From contig CACYHH010000001.1 in NCBI GenBank assembly GCA_902774115.1, positions 248,001 to 312,000 on the forward strand: a DNA stretch of 64,000 bases, given 5' to 3'. Position 1 is the stretch's first letter. Each line of letters starts with the position of its first letter. Under the pieces are notes generated by a model that made no database searches, had not been told where the DNA came from, and was given only the letters and a program-made list of their open reading frames with translations. This document shows, in pieces, positions 9,078-18,510 of this stretch. The translations under genes were made by a program, and so were the position numbers. This DNA comes from an uncultured Spirochaetales bacterium (GTDB lineage: Bacteria > UBP6 > UBA1177).

Positions 9078-10813
9078 TCTTTCTTGAATATATTCGGGTA
9101 TTTATCAACCATGCAGCGTTTGAGGAGTTCTATTACTTCCTCTCTGTCTTTCGCCGCCATCATGAGCGAAAGGATCTCTTCTCCTTCGTGCAGATAACCG
9201 CATTTTATTATCTTTTTTATAATCGGGATCGATGCCGGATTCATGCTGAGGGCGTCTATTCCCATCGCGAGGAAAAGAAGCGGCAGGTAGGGATCGCTCG
9301 CCATTTCTCCGCAGATGTTTACCGGTTTGTTTTTCGCTTTCGCGACAGTCACGATCTGGTTTATCACCCGGAGAACTGCCGGATGATAGTATGAAAAGTA
9401 GTCGGAAGAGAACTGATCCTTTCTTTCTACTGCCATCAGATACTGGATGAGGTCATTCGTTCCGATGCTGAAGAAATCGACTTCGTCCGCGATTTTTTCG
9501 ATTATGAAAACCGATGCCGGAACTTCTATCATAGCGCCGATCCTGATCCCATTGAGATTTTCCGAAAGCCCCATGTCTCGGGCAGTTTTGTAGAGAAGAT
9601 TCCTGAAGTCGTCGACTTCGTGGGTCGTGCTGACGAACGGGAGAAGAATGTCGAGGTTCCCGAGCTTTGCAGCTCTTACAAGCGCCCTTATCTGCGGAAG
9701 AAAAACGTCGGGCCGCCCTTTGCAGAGCCTGATTCCGCGCATTCCCATAAAGCCTTTCGTCACGATCGCCCCGCTTTTGTCTTCTCCGAAATCGAAAATC
9801 CTTATTGCGGCACGCAGCGGCAGAGCCTGATGAAGCACCTGATAGTAAACATCGAAGTGCGCGTCTTCGGAAGGGATTTCGCCGTCTTTCGAGAACATGA
9901 GCTCCGTTCTGAAAAGACCGATGAATTCTCCGCCGTACTTCCTGACGAAACCGACTTCTCCGGTCTGGTCGATGTTGCCGCCGACTCTCAGCCTGCGGTT
10001 GTCACGCGATACGGAAGGAGTCGAAATATCTTCAAGAAAGCGGGCAAAGTAGCTTTTGAACTCTTCGGCTTTTCTGAGCGCAGTGGAAATTTCTTCTTTT
10101 GTCGGGCGGAGAACAACTGTTCCCTTGAAGCCGTTTACGATGAGCATATCACCGTAGTCAAGCAGGTGGATGAGGTCAGGAACTCCCATGACAGCCGGAA
10201 TTTCAAGCGAACGCAGCACCATCGTGAGGTGGCTTACTCCGCCGGGGGATTCGAGGACTATTCCGCGGACATTAGGATTTTTCGAAAGGACATGAAGCTC
10301 GTCAACGGTGAGATTTTTAGCGCATACTATGAAATCTTCTTCGGGAAGCCTGTTCAGAACCGAGTGGGTGCCGCCGGTAAGTTCCGAAACAAGTTTGTCG
10401 CGGATGACTTCCCAGTCTGCGATTTTCGCCTTGACGTAGTAGTCCGTCGTGTTCTGGTCAAGGACCGAAATGAGCTTGTCGAAAACTCCGAGGACTGCCC
10501 ATTCAGCGTTGATCCTGCTCTCTTTGATCATGTTTCCGACCATGTCCGAAAGGGTAGGGTCGGTGAGCATCATTTTGTGAGCTTCAAGGATGGACGCGGT
10601 CTCCGAGCCGATATTCTTCTGCGATAAAATGTTCTCCAGTTCACGTTCCGAAGCAATTACGGCTGATTGAAAGCGGTCGATTTCATTGGAAATTTCTTCA
10701 GCTTTCAAGTCAATGTGCGGAATTTTGGAATATTTGCGGTCGATAAAGAAAAGTTTTCCGGCACCTATTCCGCTGCAGACCTTTTCGCCCTGAAGTTCAA
10801 GTCTTTCCCGCAA
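9065..10813 (-). CDS. ptsI: PTS enzyme I (PEP-protein phosphotransferase)
   Basis: The product is 582 aa, full length for enzyme I. It starts at a TTG immediately after the HPr stop, with GGGGA 7 nt upstream. The N-terminal part holds the HPr-binding helices and the swivelling His domain; the phospho-accepting histidine is His195 in PGGVSHLTMVLRSL, where GGRTSH is the usual motif. The C-terminal PEP-binding barrel ends with the NICGEMASDP active-cysteine segment. It moves phosphate from PEP to HPr. No sugar-specific EIIB/EIIC is nearby, so it probably feeds a regulatory phosphorelay with the adjacent HPr, EIIA and HPr kinase. Confidence 0.94.
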   Translation of the reverse strand: MRERLELQGEKVCSGIGAGKLFFIDRKYSKIPHIDLKAEEISNEIDRFQSAVIASERELENILSQKNIGSETASILEAHKMMLTDPTLSDMVGNMIKESRINAEWAVLGVFDKLISVLDQNTTDYYVKAKIADWEVIRDKLVSELTGGTHSVLNRLPEEDFIVCAKNLTVDELHVLSKNPNVRGIVLESPGGVSHLTMVLRSLEIPAVMGVPDLIHLLDYGDMLIVNGFKGTVVLRPTKEEISTALRKAEEFKSYFARFLEDISTPSVSRDNRRLRVGGNIDQTGEVGFVRKYGGEFIGLFRTELMFSKDGEIPSEDAHFDVYYQVLHQALPLRAAIRIFDFGEDKSGAIVTKGFMGMRGIRLCKGRPDVFLPQIRALVRAAKLGNLDILLPFVSTTHEVDDFRNLLYKTARDMGLSENLNGIRIGAMIEVPASVFIIEKIADEVDFFSIGTNDLIQYLMAVERKDQFSSDYFSYYHPAVLRVINQIVTVAKAKNKPVNICGEMASDPYLPLLFLAMGIDALSMNPASIPIIKKIIKCGYLHEGEEILSLMMAAKDREEVIELLKRCMVDKYPNIFKKEWNY

Positions 10814-11080
10814 TTATTCTTCCCCGAATTTTGTTTCGACAAGTTGTGTAAGAGCCGAAAGGCATTCTTCTTCCGATTCTCCGTTAGTGCTGATTTTCAC
10901 AGTCGAGCCGAGCGGAGCCGCAAGCATGAGGATTCCCATGATGCTTTTTGCATTCACGCGGACACCGTTTTTTTCCATCTCTACGCCGCATTTGAATTTT
11001 TCAGCCGTCTTGACGAAAAGGCTTGCTGCGCGGGCGTGAAGACCGAGTTTGTTTTTTATCGTAAGTTCAGCTTCTTTCAT
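10814..11080 (-). CDS. ptsH: Phosphocarrier protein HPr
   Basis: The product is 88 aa with both phosphorylation sites: His15 in GLHARAA (phosphate from enzyme I) and Ser46 in NAKSIMGIL (target of HPr kinase/phosphorylase). Length and fold pattern are canonical. Keeping Ser46 alongside a linked hprK implies that the regulatory serine switch is functional. The gene overlaps the EIIA gene by 4 bp and abuts ptsI, so the three proteins are made together. Confidence 0.95.
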   Translation of the reverse strand: MKEAELTIKNKLGLHARAASLFVKTAEKFKCGVEMEKNGVRVNAKSIMGILMLAAPLGSTVKISTNGESEEECLSALTQLVETKFGEE

Positions 11081-11505
11081 TTTGAATCTCTTTTTTCCAG
11101 AAGTTGTTTCGCGCCGGTGATATTCTGTCTTGCGCTGCGGATTATGCTGTCGACCATCGTTCTGATGCCGGTTTCGTCGTCGCGGTGTTCAATACTGTAC
11201 ATCACCATTGAAAGGTTTACGCCGGAAATAACATCGACGTCCTCTTTTTTAGCGAGAGAAAGCGCGATATTCGAAGGGCTTCCGCCGAAAAGATCGACAA
11301 GAATGATGACTTTGTGTCCTTTCGCGAGAAAAGAATCGATCGTTTTTTCAAGGTTGGCTTTCATTCCGTCAAGTTCGGTGACCATCGAAAACTCGATAGA
11401 AAAGAAAGCGGTCCTGTCAGCGACATCGACATCCATTATGCGGGAAGCGATATCGAGGAGAGTGCTTCCGAGCTCTCCGTGAGTGATAAAAACAAAAGAG
11501 TACAT
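11077..11505 (-). CDS. PTS EIIA component, mannose/fructose (EIIA-Man) type
   Basis: The product is 142 aa. It has the EIIA-Man fold signature: phospho-accepting His9 in FVFITHGELG and the VDLFGGSPSN strand-loop near residue 75. No EIIB, EIIC or EIID partners are seen, which is typical of regulatory PTS modules in which this EIIA is an output sensor rather than a sugar carrier. It sits one base after hprK and overlaps HPr. Confidence 0.9.
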   Translation of the reverse strand: MYSFVFITHGELGSTLLDIASRIMDVDVADRTAFFSIEFSMVTELDGMKANLEKTIDSFLAKGHKVIILVDLFGGSPSNIALSLAKKEDVDVISGVNLSMVMYSIEHRDDETGIRTMVDSIIRSARQNITGAKQLLEKRDSK

Positions 11506-11506
11506 T

Positions 11507-12463
11507 TTAATTTTCCTTCAGTCCTTTAAGTTTGTTGTCAAGTCTTTTTTCCATTTCCTGAGCGGCGAAAAATCCCATTTTTTTGAGGAGATAGTCTCTG
11601 GCTATTGCCTCCATGAGCGAGCTCAGGTTGGAACCGTTACGCACAGGAATTATGTAGTATGCCTTTTTTACTCCGAGAATCTCGTAGTAGTTTATTTTGT
11701 CACCGACCCGCTCATAGTCGAAATTGTGGATGTTCTCCCACGAGACAAGGCGGACAACGCAGTCGATCTCCTTTTCCGATGCGACCGAGGTTATTCCGAA
11801 CATCTGCTGCAGATCAACAAGACCGATGCCTCTGATTTCGATAAAGTTGCGTCCGATTTCGTTGCAGCTTCCTACAAGGCGGCTTGTCGAGAGGCGTTTG
11901 ATTTCGACAAAGTCGTCGGCGATAAGTTTGTGACCGCGCATTACAAGGTCTAAACTCGTCTCGCTTTTTCCGACTCCGCTTTCACCCATAATCAGCATTC
12001 CGACGCTGAGAACGTCGATAAGCTGGGCGTGCAGCGAAACTGTCGGGGCGAGAGCGGTATTCAGAATATCCCTGATATAGTCGGTGAAAACACTCGAAAT
12101 CATCGTGGTCGACATCAGCGGAACATTGTATTTAAGAGCGGTTTCCTTGAAATTGTCTGTCGGCTTTTCCGGGTAGGTAAAAACTACAACTATCGGTTTT
12201 TCCTTAAGAAAAGTCTCTGACATACGGAGCTGTTCGTCCATCGGCAGAGTGCGGAGATAATCCATTTCGCTCTTTCCGAAAAGCTGGATCCTGTTTTTGT
12301 AGAGATGCGCCACAAAGCCTGCTATCGAAAGCCCCACAACCTGAACTTTGCTTTCGGTAAGCTCGATTTTTTTCATCTCGTCTTCGCTCATGTTTTCGAG
12401 CGAAAGTTCAAGCTGAGTATTTTTCAGCAGGTCGTAAAGAGTGTAAAAAGCTAGTCCCGGCAT
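11507..12463 (-). CDS. hprK: HPr kinase/phosphorylase
   Basis: The product is 318 aa. The catalytic region contains His145 (LHAQLIDVLSVG), the P-loop GESGVGKS at 160-167, LIADDFVEI and the HprK signature EIRGIGLVDLQQMFG. The N-terminal 130 residues form the usual regulatory domain. HprK phosphorylates HPr on Ser46 using ATP or pyrophosphate and can reverse it. The gene lies between pheS and the EIIA/HPr/EI genes, so sensor and substrate are co-expressed. Confidence 0.94.
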   Translation of the reverse strand: MPGLAFYTLYDLLKNTQLELSLENMSEDEMKKIELTESKVQVVGLSIAGFVAHLYKNRIQLFGKSEMDYLRTLPMDEQLRMSETFLKEKPIVVVFTYPEKPTDNFKETALKYNVPLMSTTMISSVFTDYIRDILNTALAPTVSLHAQLIDVLSVGMLIMGESGVGKSETSLDLVMRGHKLIADDFVEIKRLSTSRLVGSCNEIGRNFIEIRGIGLVDLQQMFGITSVASEKEIDCVVRLVSWENIHNFDYERVGDKINYYEILGVKKAYYIIPVRNGSNLSSLMEAIARDYLLKKMGFFAAQEMEKRLDNKLKGLKEN

Positions 12464-12478
12464 GGCTTAAATTTTAAG

Positions 12479-13498
12479 TTAGAATTGTTTGAGGAAACGC
12501 AAATCTCCTGCATGGAAATGGCGGATATCGTCGATGCCGTATTTCATCATCGTGAGTCTTTCGATGCCGCCTCCGAACGCGAAGCCTGAATAAATTTCGG
12601 GGTCGATTCCGCAGTTTCTTAGAACCTGCGGGTGGATCATTCCGCAGCCAAGATATTCGATCCAGCCGGTCTGTTTGCATACGCTGCATCCTTTGCCTTT
12701 GCAGATCCTGCATTTGAAATCAAGCTCGAAACCGGGCTCGACAAACGGGAAAAAGGAAGGTCTGAGCCTTATTTCGACATCTTCGCCGAAAATGCTTGAA
12801 ACGATCTGCTTCAGCGTGAAGATAAGGTGCGAAACATTGATTCCCTTGTCAACTACAAGACCTTCGCACTGATGGAAAGAGTGTTCGTGGCTTGCATCAA
12901 CAGCTTCGTTTCTGTATGTTTTGCCTGGGCATACGAATTTGATAGGAGGTTTTTTCGCAAGCATTCCGCGGATCTGGACAGGCGAAGTCTGGCTGCGGAG
13001 AAGTTTTCCGTTCTTGAGCCAGAAAGTGTCCTGGGAATCTCTTGCGGGATGGTCTTCCGGAATGTTGAGCGCATTGAAGTTGTAGTATTCATCTTCCATC
13101 TCAGGACCGTCAAGAATGTCGAATCCCATCGAAATGAAAAGGTCTTCAAGCTCTTTTCTGACAATCGAAAGCGGGTGGATCGAACCTTGAACCGGCTCCT
13201 GCGGCCATGAAATGTCGCTCCATTCGTTTTCGACTTTCGCCGCGATTTCTGCTTCTTCTATTTCTTTCGCCTTTTTTGCTATTGCGTTTTCAAGATCGCT
13301 TTTGACATTGTTGATAAGCTGTCCGATCTCCTTTCTCGCATCGGCCTGAAGGTCTTTCATGTCCTTCATCAGAGCGGTGAATTCGCCTTTTTTGCCGAGA
13401 ACGGCGACTCTGAGCTGTTCCAGAGCGTCCTTCTGCCTGATTTCGCCTATTTTCGCGTTGAAACTCTCCTTCAGAGCCTCTATCTTTTCTTTCATCAT
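12479..13498 (-). CDS. pheS: Phenylalanyl-tRNA synthetase alpha subunit
   Basis: The product is 339 aa, the normal PheS length. An N-terminal coiled coil (residues 1-90) is followed by the class II catalytic core: motif 2 around TYRNEAVDASHEHSFHQCEG, and motif 3 FAFGGGIERLTMMKYG near the end. A Cys-rich insert (CRICKGKGCSVC then GWIEYLGCG) is shared with several other PheS proteins. It charges tRNA-Phe together with the beta subunit. pheT, usually the next gene, is absent; hprK follows instead. Tandem ATGs at 13498 and 13495 follow AGGTGG. Confidence 0.95.
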   Translation of the reverse strand: MMKEKIEALKESFNAKIGEIRQKDALEQLRVAVLGKKGEFTALMKDMKDLQADARKEIGQLINNVKSDLENAIAKKAKEIEEAEIAAKVENEWSDISWPQEPVQGSIHPLSIVRKELEDLFISMGFDILDGPEMEDEYYNFNALNIPEDHPARDSQDTFWLKNGKLLRSQTSPVQIRGMLAKKPPIKFVCPGKTYRNEAVDASHEHSFHQCEGLVVDKGINVSHLIFTLKQIVSSIFGEDVEIRLRPSFFPFVEPGFELDFKCRICKGKGCSVCKQTGWIEYLGCGMIHPQVLRNCGIDPEIYSGFAFGGGIERLTMMKYGIDDIRHFHAGDLRFLKQF

Positions 13499-13550
13499 GA
13501 TGCCACCTATAAAAAATTAAAAAAAACAATTGTGCCGCGCACGGGCGGAA

Positions 13551-13578
13551 ATATTACTGATAAATATCTATTTTTCAA
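13551..13578 (-). promoter_or_regulatory. Promoter of the pheS-hprK-PTS-ftsK operon
   Basis: On the minus strand: TTGAAA (13578-13573), a 16-bp spacer, TAATAT (13556-13551), then TTCCGCCCG and GC-rich sequence. A T-tract and AGGTGG lead into pheS. Confidence 0.65.
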
Positions 13579-13594
13579 TAAATTTAGGAAAAAA

Positions 13595-15100
13595 CTATTC
13601 TTTAAACGGGCAGATGCCTGTTTCTTCGCAGTAACATTCCCAATCGCGGATAATTGCGGCAGATCTGACCTGGTAGCTTTTTATTGTTTTCCAGAGATGC
13701 CACTTTTTCCAAAAGACATTGTATCCCATGGCATCATCAGCTCCCACAGAAAATACCCTCTCTTCAGGGCAGTATTTTTCCCCGGTGTCAAAACGGTAGA
13801 AACAGCCTTTGTAATTCTTGAAATACAAGAGTTCGTTTCCCCGCAGCATTTGAATGTTTTCCGGTCCGATGGAGGCGGATTTCGGCGAAAATTCATATTC
13901 TTTGTATTCCGGATTGTCCGGATCGCTCAGGTCGACTTCAACAAAAAACGACTGCACCTCACGCTCACTGTACGGTAGCCACCATGGGGAAGAGTTATCC
14001 GAGATTTTTTGCATGATATAAACAATACGGTGCTCGTTTTCAGCGTCTATACGGACAGAATAGGCTTTTTCATCAGAGCCGTATTCGGTTTTTCTGTTGA
14101 TTTTCAGGCAGTCGTCAGGAGTTGACGGATAGTTTTTAAGATCGCAGTAGTAAACTTTTCCGTTTTCTAAAACTGCAAGATGATCTCCGACAATATTTCC
14201 TTCCCCCTTATAATTGATGAATCCGAGACTGTGCCACTTCCAGTCTGCGGTCGAAGCGTATCGCAGATCAGTGTTCGTGTAGGGGAGAAGAGCCCAGTTT
14301 TTGCCTGACAGGGGCGGATATTCGAGCTTTCTGCCGCGGCGGGTTATCAATTCATAGAAATATCCTTTGTCTGTTTTGAGAATAGAGATGATGAAAGTGT
14401 TTTTGTCTGCCGGTGAAACATCGTAAATTTCGACTATGTATCTGTTTTCATTGAATGCCAGATGGATCGGATTGCCGCCTAAAACCGTAAACCTGTCTTT
14501 TTCTATGTCGTATTCTACGATGTAATAATCAAACATCAGCATTCCGGCAGTTCCGTCATAAATCCCGTGTGACCATACCTCTTCCGGAACTGCAGAATAA
14601 TCGCCGATACTCACTATTCTGTCGCAACTGCTGACAAGAGTATCAAGGGTTTCTTTTGTTTTTGCTCCGGCATCGGTCAGTTCGCACGGCCACGGATAGC
14701 ATTCGTATTTGTATTCGGGATGTGATAAATACTTGTTGTACCGCTCCCAGTTTCTCCATTCCCAGATGTTACGGACACACTGGGGGTCGTTTTCTGTCGG
14801 AGTGTCGCAGCCTGGGCGGCAGAAAGTGATTCTCCCTTCGGAATAAAAAGGAAAAGGTGTTTTTGCCACATTTTTTTCGTCGCGGAGATTGAGACACTCG
14901 GCTTTTTCAGAAGTATCCTCTTCTGTCATTTCATCGGAATCTTCTTCATAATCGTCATCATAATCGTCATCGGGTTCCGTGTCGTAAAAACCGGCATCCT
15001 CATCGGCAGGCGTGTCAGAATCATCGGAAGTATTGGAGGATGAGCAGGAAATTAATACTGAAAATAATGAAATGAATAATAAAATCAGTAGCTTTTTCAT
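13595..15100 (-). CDS. Cell-surface lipoprotein with acidic linker, function unknown
   Basis: The product is 501 aa. The signal peptide ends in a lipobox (SVLISC, Cys19), followed by a Ser/Asp/Glu linker up to residue about 65 that resembles the linkers of the neighbouring EGF/DUF1566 lipoproteins. The remainder is a globular, Trp/Tyr-rich domain with scattered cysteines (CRPGCD, CYPWPC, CYCEETGIC) and repeated short beta-strand phrases such as VLENGKVYYCDL, loosely like a beta-propeller. I do not recognise a named family. It is transcribed away from the three large lipoprotein genes. Confidence 0.75.
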   Translation of the reverse strand: MKKLLILLFISLFSVLISCSSSNTSDDSDTPADEDAGFYDTEPDDDYDDDYEEDSDEMTEEDTSEKAECLNLRDEKNVAKTPFPFYSEGRITFCRPGCDTPTENDPQCVRNIWEWRNWERYNKYLSHPEYKYECYPWPCELTDAGAKTKETLDTLVSSCDRIVSIGDYSAVPEEVWSHGIYDGTAGMLMFDYYIVEYDIEKDRFTVLGGNPIHLAFNENRYIVEIYDVSPADKNTFIISILKTDKGYFYELITRRGRKLEYPPLSGKNWALLPYTNTDLRYASTADWKWHSLGFINYKGEGNIVGDHLAVLENGKVYYCDLKNYPSTPDDCLKINRKTEYGSDEKAYSVRIDAENEHRIVYIMQKISDNSSPWWLPYSEREVQSFFVEVDLSDPDNPEYKEYEFSPKSASIGPENIQMLRGNELLYFKNYKGCFYRFDTGEKYCPEERVFSVGADDAMGYNVFWKKWHLWKTIKSYQVRSAAIIRDWECYCEETGICPFKE

Positions 15101-15128
15101 TTTGCCTCAAAAAACGGTCTGACTCGGA

Positions 15129-15156
15129 ATTCTAAAGAAAAGCTCTGAAAAGACAA
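15129..15156 (-). promoter_or_regulatory. Promoter of the minus-strand lipoprotein gene
   Basis: TTGTCT (15156-15151), a 16-bp spacer and TAGAAT (15134-15129) on the minus strand, followed by TCCGAGTC and later a CCG-T-tract. Confidence 0.5.
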
Positions 15157-15201
15157 GATTTTTTAAATTCCTTTCATCACCGCCGATCATGACGTTTTTT
15201 A

Positions 15202-15229
15202 TTGAATTTATTTTCAAAATTCCTAAAAT
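15202..15229 (+). promoter_or_regulatory. Promoter of the first DUF1566 lipoprotein gene (duplicated block)
   Basis: TTGAAT, a 16-bp spacer, TAAAAT, then ATAACG and a T-tract. The 46-bp block 15202-15247 is identical to 20552-20597 ahead of the third paralogue, so the promoter itself has been duplicated or homogenised. Confidence 0.65.
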
Positions 15230-15264
15230 ATAACGTTTTTTATTTGTCGTCTCAGGAGGAACTC

Positions 15265-18200
15265 ATGAAAAAACTCCTTCTTTTACTTATCGCGCTGATA
15301 TTTTTAACCGTTTCATGCAGCAGTTCGAAAAAAGCGGAGAACGATGTTGATATTCTGCCGGATGAGGATGCGGTGGATGAAGATACCAATATTATGCCGG
15401 ATGAAGACTCGGCTGATGAAGATATTGAATTCGTTGTGTTTGGTTCCTGCGAACCGAATCCTTGTGAAAACCTTGCGAACAGTGACGGAACATGCAGCGG
15501 AAAAAAGAACGGCGGCTTTGAGTGCGGCTGTATTGAGAGCTACTTCTGGAACGGCAAAGAATGCGTGAATCCTTGTGAAAATGTTTCCTGCAGTCAGTTA
15601 AATCATGCTTCGGGAACCTGCAACCCGAAAAACGCTCTCGCATTTTCATGCGATTGTGATGAAGGCTATTTCTGGGGTTATCTGGGGTGCAAAAGAATAG
15701 CTTTTCCCAATTTCTGCACGGAATCCAATGTCTGCTACAGCGACAGCTATACTGACTGTCCTGATCTACACTATGCAAAACTCGGATACTGCATAAAACA
15801 CAGCCTTTCAACAGACGAATCTGTCGCTGATGAGCCTGTCGTTGTGGACGATTACCTGAAAATCGAGTGGATGCCCGACTTTTCAGACAGTGCTTACACT
15901 TGGTATGAGGCTGCCGAATACTGCGAAAAACTTGAGTATGCGGGACATGACGACTGGCGACTTCCAACGACTCAGGAACTGATGTTTATAGACAATGTAT
16001 CTTCCGAAAACAAAGTACTCGATTTGTGGTCTTCAACAGAAGATGTCAAAAACGAATCTTCGGCGTGGATTTTAGACTTCAATAGAAACTGGCACATTCG
16101 GAATAAAGAGAATTTCAGATCAGCTTATTTCCGATGCGTCCGAGGCGAGCCTGTAAATGAAACAGTTTCCTTCAACACGCTTGGAAAAGTCAAAGAAGAA
16201 GTTGCTTTCGACTATAAAAACGGACTTGCATGGCAACTGAGCGGCAGCGTAGCGGACTCATGGGAGAAAGCTCTGGCATATTGCGAAAATTCTTCTTACA
16301 GCGGATTTTCGGACTGGAGACTGCCGAACATTAACGAACTGGCGTCGCTTGTAAACCATGCCAAAATCAACCCAGCGACAGATTTGCCTCTGAATTTGAC
16401 CAAAAACTTTTCATGGACATCGACGACAAGATTCGTTAACGAAGTCAATGTTGTAAATTTCAGGAACGGGGAACTCAACATTTTTTATAAAGATGAATAC
16501 TTGTCTGTTTACCCGACAGACAACTGGGCGAATATTCTATGCGTCAGAAACGAACCATGCAAAAAAGGCTGGTTCTGGGACGGTAAAAAGTGTGTCATTT
16601 CGCCATGCATTGACAACCCGTGCAAAAACAAAGAACATTCCGACGGTGTCTGCTACCTGAACGACTTTGAAAGCCATTCGTGTGGCTGTATTGAGAGCTA
16701 CTTCTGGAACGGCGAGAAATGTGTTTCTCCGTGTGATCCTAACAGTTGCGAAAACGATAAAAATTCAACAGGCGAATGCGCTGCTTTAAGCGTTGATTCC
16801 CATAAATGCGGCTGCAACGACGGTTACTTCTGGAACGGAGAAAAGTGTGTAGATCCTTGTGCCGGAATCTCTTGCAATCAGTTTGAGCACGGTACCGGAA
16901 AATGCAGAACATACAACGCCTTCACGTTCAGATGTGATTGTGATGAAGGTTACTGGTGGTGGGGAAAAGAAAAAGGCTGCACTGCTCAAAAACCCGCGGC
17001 AATGAATATCTGCACGGGTCAGAACAGATGCTTTGACAACGGAAAAGAGATTGCATGTCCGGCAGAAGGCGAGGAGTTTTTCGGTCAGGATGCACAGTAT
17101 GCAAGGCTGGGCTACTGTGTTCCGCAGAGTTTTTCGATTGACGAAACCGTCCCTGACGAACCGGTTGTAGTAGATAACAATACCGGTAATATATGGCAAA
17201 GAAAAATTCCTCCGGTAGAAGAACTTTACATTGAAGATGTCAAAGCATACTGTCAGGATCTTGTTTACGGAGGTTATGACGACTGGAGACTTCCGTCAAT
17301 GGAAGACTTCATGACTATCGCCGATTATGGGAAATACAATCCTGCGCTTGATACTGAATATTTCCCGGACTCCGGATCATTCTGGACGTCGACATTGACA
17401 ACGGAAACAGATTATAATGTCGCCATCTATGGTCTTACTCAAAATTATTACACCATATTTGATTTCGATGGAGCCTCGACACATTATGCTGTTACGCGCG
17501 AATTCGACTACTTAACAGGAGATAGAAGTTATCCCCATTCCTTCAACATCCGCTGCATCAGAGTAGGGAACTTTCCGGCTTCCAAATATCACTTCATCTC
17601 AGAGAGTTTCGGAGAAAAGGTCATATGGAACAACCACAACAATCTGATTTTTGCGAAAACCGATGAAAAATATACATGGAAAGAAGCTCTGAAATACTGC
17701 TCCGAGCTTGATTACGCCGGAATTTCCAACTGGAGACTTCCCAACATCAAAGAACTGACTTTGAATTCGTTCGGCGGAGCACGAACTTCTACAACAAATC
17801 CGGCGGATCAGACTTCAGACTACTCAGACCTGCCTTACAATCTGTCTGCAAAAAATGAAAAATTCGCCGACACTTTATGTGTGACAGACGATCAGTGCAA
17901 AGACGGAAAATTCTGGAACGGAACAAAATGCGCGAAAAACCCGTGTGCAGACGATCCGTGCCTCTCAATCTCTTATTCTGACGGATTGTGCATAGTTGTG
18001 GACGAAGAAAATTTCGCCTGCGGCTGTGTTGATAACTACTATTTCTGGAATTATGACAAAAAGGAATGTCTCAGATCTTGTTATAACAATCCGTGCTATT
18101 ATGATGAAAATTCTGATTACGAGTGCTACGACGATAAAGATGTGGGTTATTACTGCGGTTGCAAGGAAAATTTTTCATGGGATCCTGAAAGCCGCAAATG

Positions 18201-18498
18201 CATCTTTGACTGCAATACGAATCCGTGCCAGAACATGGAACACAGTGACGGAAAATGCCATGAAAACGGAAACGAAGGATCCTATTGCGGCTGTGTTGAA
18301 GGATATGCATGGTTTCCGCATGCCTGTCTCGAAGACCTCTGCAACCCGAACCCATGCGAAAATATGGCCAATTCATACGGAACATGCGAGCAGAAATACT
18401 ACCAAACCAACCTTGGCTACGATATTTATTACCGCTGCAGCTGCATAGAAGGTTATTCGTGGAACACAAAGTATGAAGAATGCAGAAAAACGAAATAA
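15265..18498 (+). CDS. Large modular lipoprotein with EGF-like and DUF1566 (Lcl C-terminal) domains
   Basis: The product is 1077 aa, starting at the ATG after CAGGAGG. A lipobox (TVSC) is followed by SSSKKAENDVDILPDEDA, a mature N-terminus shared with the next two genes, and an acidic Asp/Glu linker. Modules in order: EGF-like pairs (pattern NPCxNxxxSxGxC...CxCxxGYFWNGxxC); two DUF1566 units with the hallmarks YCExLxYAGxxDWRLPxxxEL, WSST and RCVR; more EGF units; the cassette NICTGQNRCFDNG...FFGQDAQYARLGYC; two further DUF1566 units; and five C-terminal EGF-like units. DUF1566 folds are related to lectin-like/formylglycine-enzyme-like domains and occur in surface proteins. A role in adhesion or polymer binding is inference. 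Confidence 0.85.
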   Translation: MKKLLLLLIALIFLTVSCSSSKKAENDVDILPDEDAVDEDTNIMPDEDSADEDIEFVVFGSCEPNPCENLANSDGTCSGKKNGGFECGCIESYFWNGKECVNPCENVSCSQLNHASGTCNPKNALAFSCDCDEGYFWGYLGCKRIAFPNFCTESNVCYSDSYTDCPDLHYAKLGYCIKHSLSTDESVADEPVVVDDYLKIEWMPDFSDSAYTWYEAAEYCEKLEYAGHDDWRLPTTQELMFIDNVSSENKVLDLWSSTEDVKNESSAWILDFNRNWHIRNKENFRSAYFRCVRGEPVNETVSFNTLGKVKEEVAFDYKNGLAWQLSGSVADSWEKALAYCENSSYSGFSDWRLPNINELASLVNHAKINPATDLPLNLTKNFSWTSTTRFVNEVNVVNFRNGELNIFYKDEYLSVYPTDNWANILCVRNEPCKKGWFWDGKKCVISPCIDNPCKNKEHSDGVCYLNDFESHSCGCIESYFWNGEKCVSPCDPNSCENDKNSTGECAALSVDSHKCGCNDGYFWNGEKCVDPCAGISCNQFEHGTGKCRTYNAFTFRCDCDEGYWWWGKEKGCTAQKPAAMNICTGQNRCFDNGKEIACPAEGEEFFGQDAQYARLGYCVPQSFSIDETVPDEPVVVDNNTGNIWQRKIPPVEELYIEDVKAYCQDLVYGGYDDWRLPSMEDFMTIADYGKYNPALDTEYFPDSGSFWTSTLTTETDYNVAIYGLTQNYYTIFDFDGASTHYAVTREFDYLTGDRSYPHSFNIRCIRVGNFPASKYHFISESFGEKVIWNNHNNLIFAKTDEKYTWKEALKYCSELDYAGISNWRLPNIKELTLNSFGGARTSTTNPADQTSDYSDLPYNLSAKNEKFADTLCVTDDQCKDGKFWNGTKCAKNPCADDPCLSISYSDGLCIVVDEENFACGCVDNYYFWNYDKKECLRSCYNNPCYYDENSDYECYDDKDVGYYCGCKENFSWDPESRKCIFDCNTNPCQNMEHSDGKCHENGNEGSYCGCVEGYAWFPHACLEDLCNPNPCENMANSYGTCEQKYYQTNLGYDIYYRCSCIEGYSWNTKYEECRKTK

Positions 18499-18510
18499 TT
18501 GGAGAATAGC

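Noticed and set aside
13501-13594. Possible small gene or RNA between pheS and the lipoprotein
   Set aside because: Only the pheS promoter and leader are supported; no conserved RNA fold was recognised.
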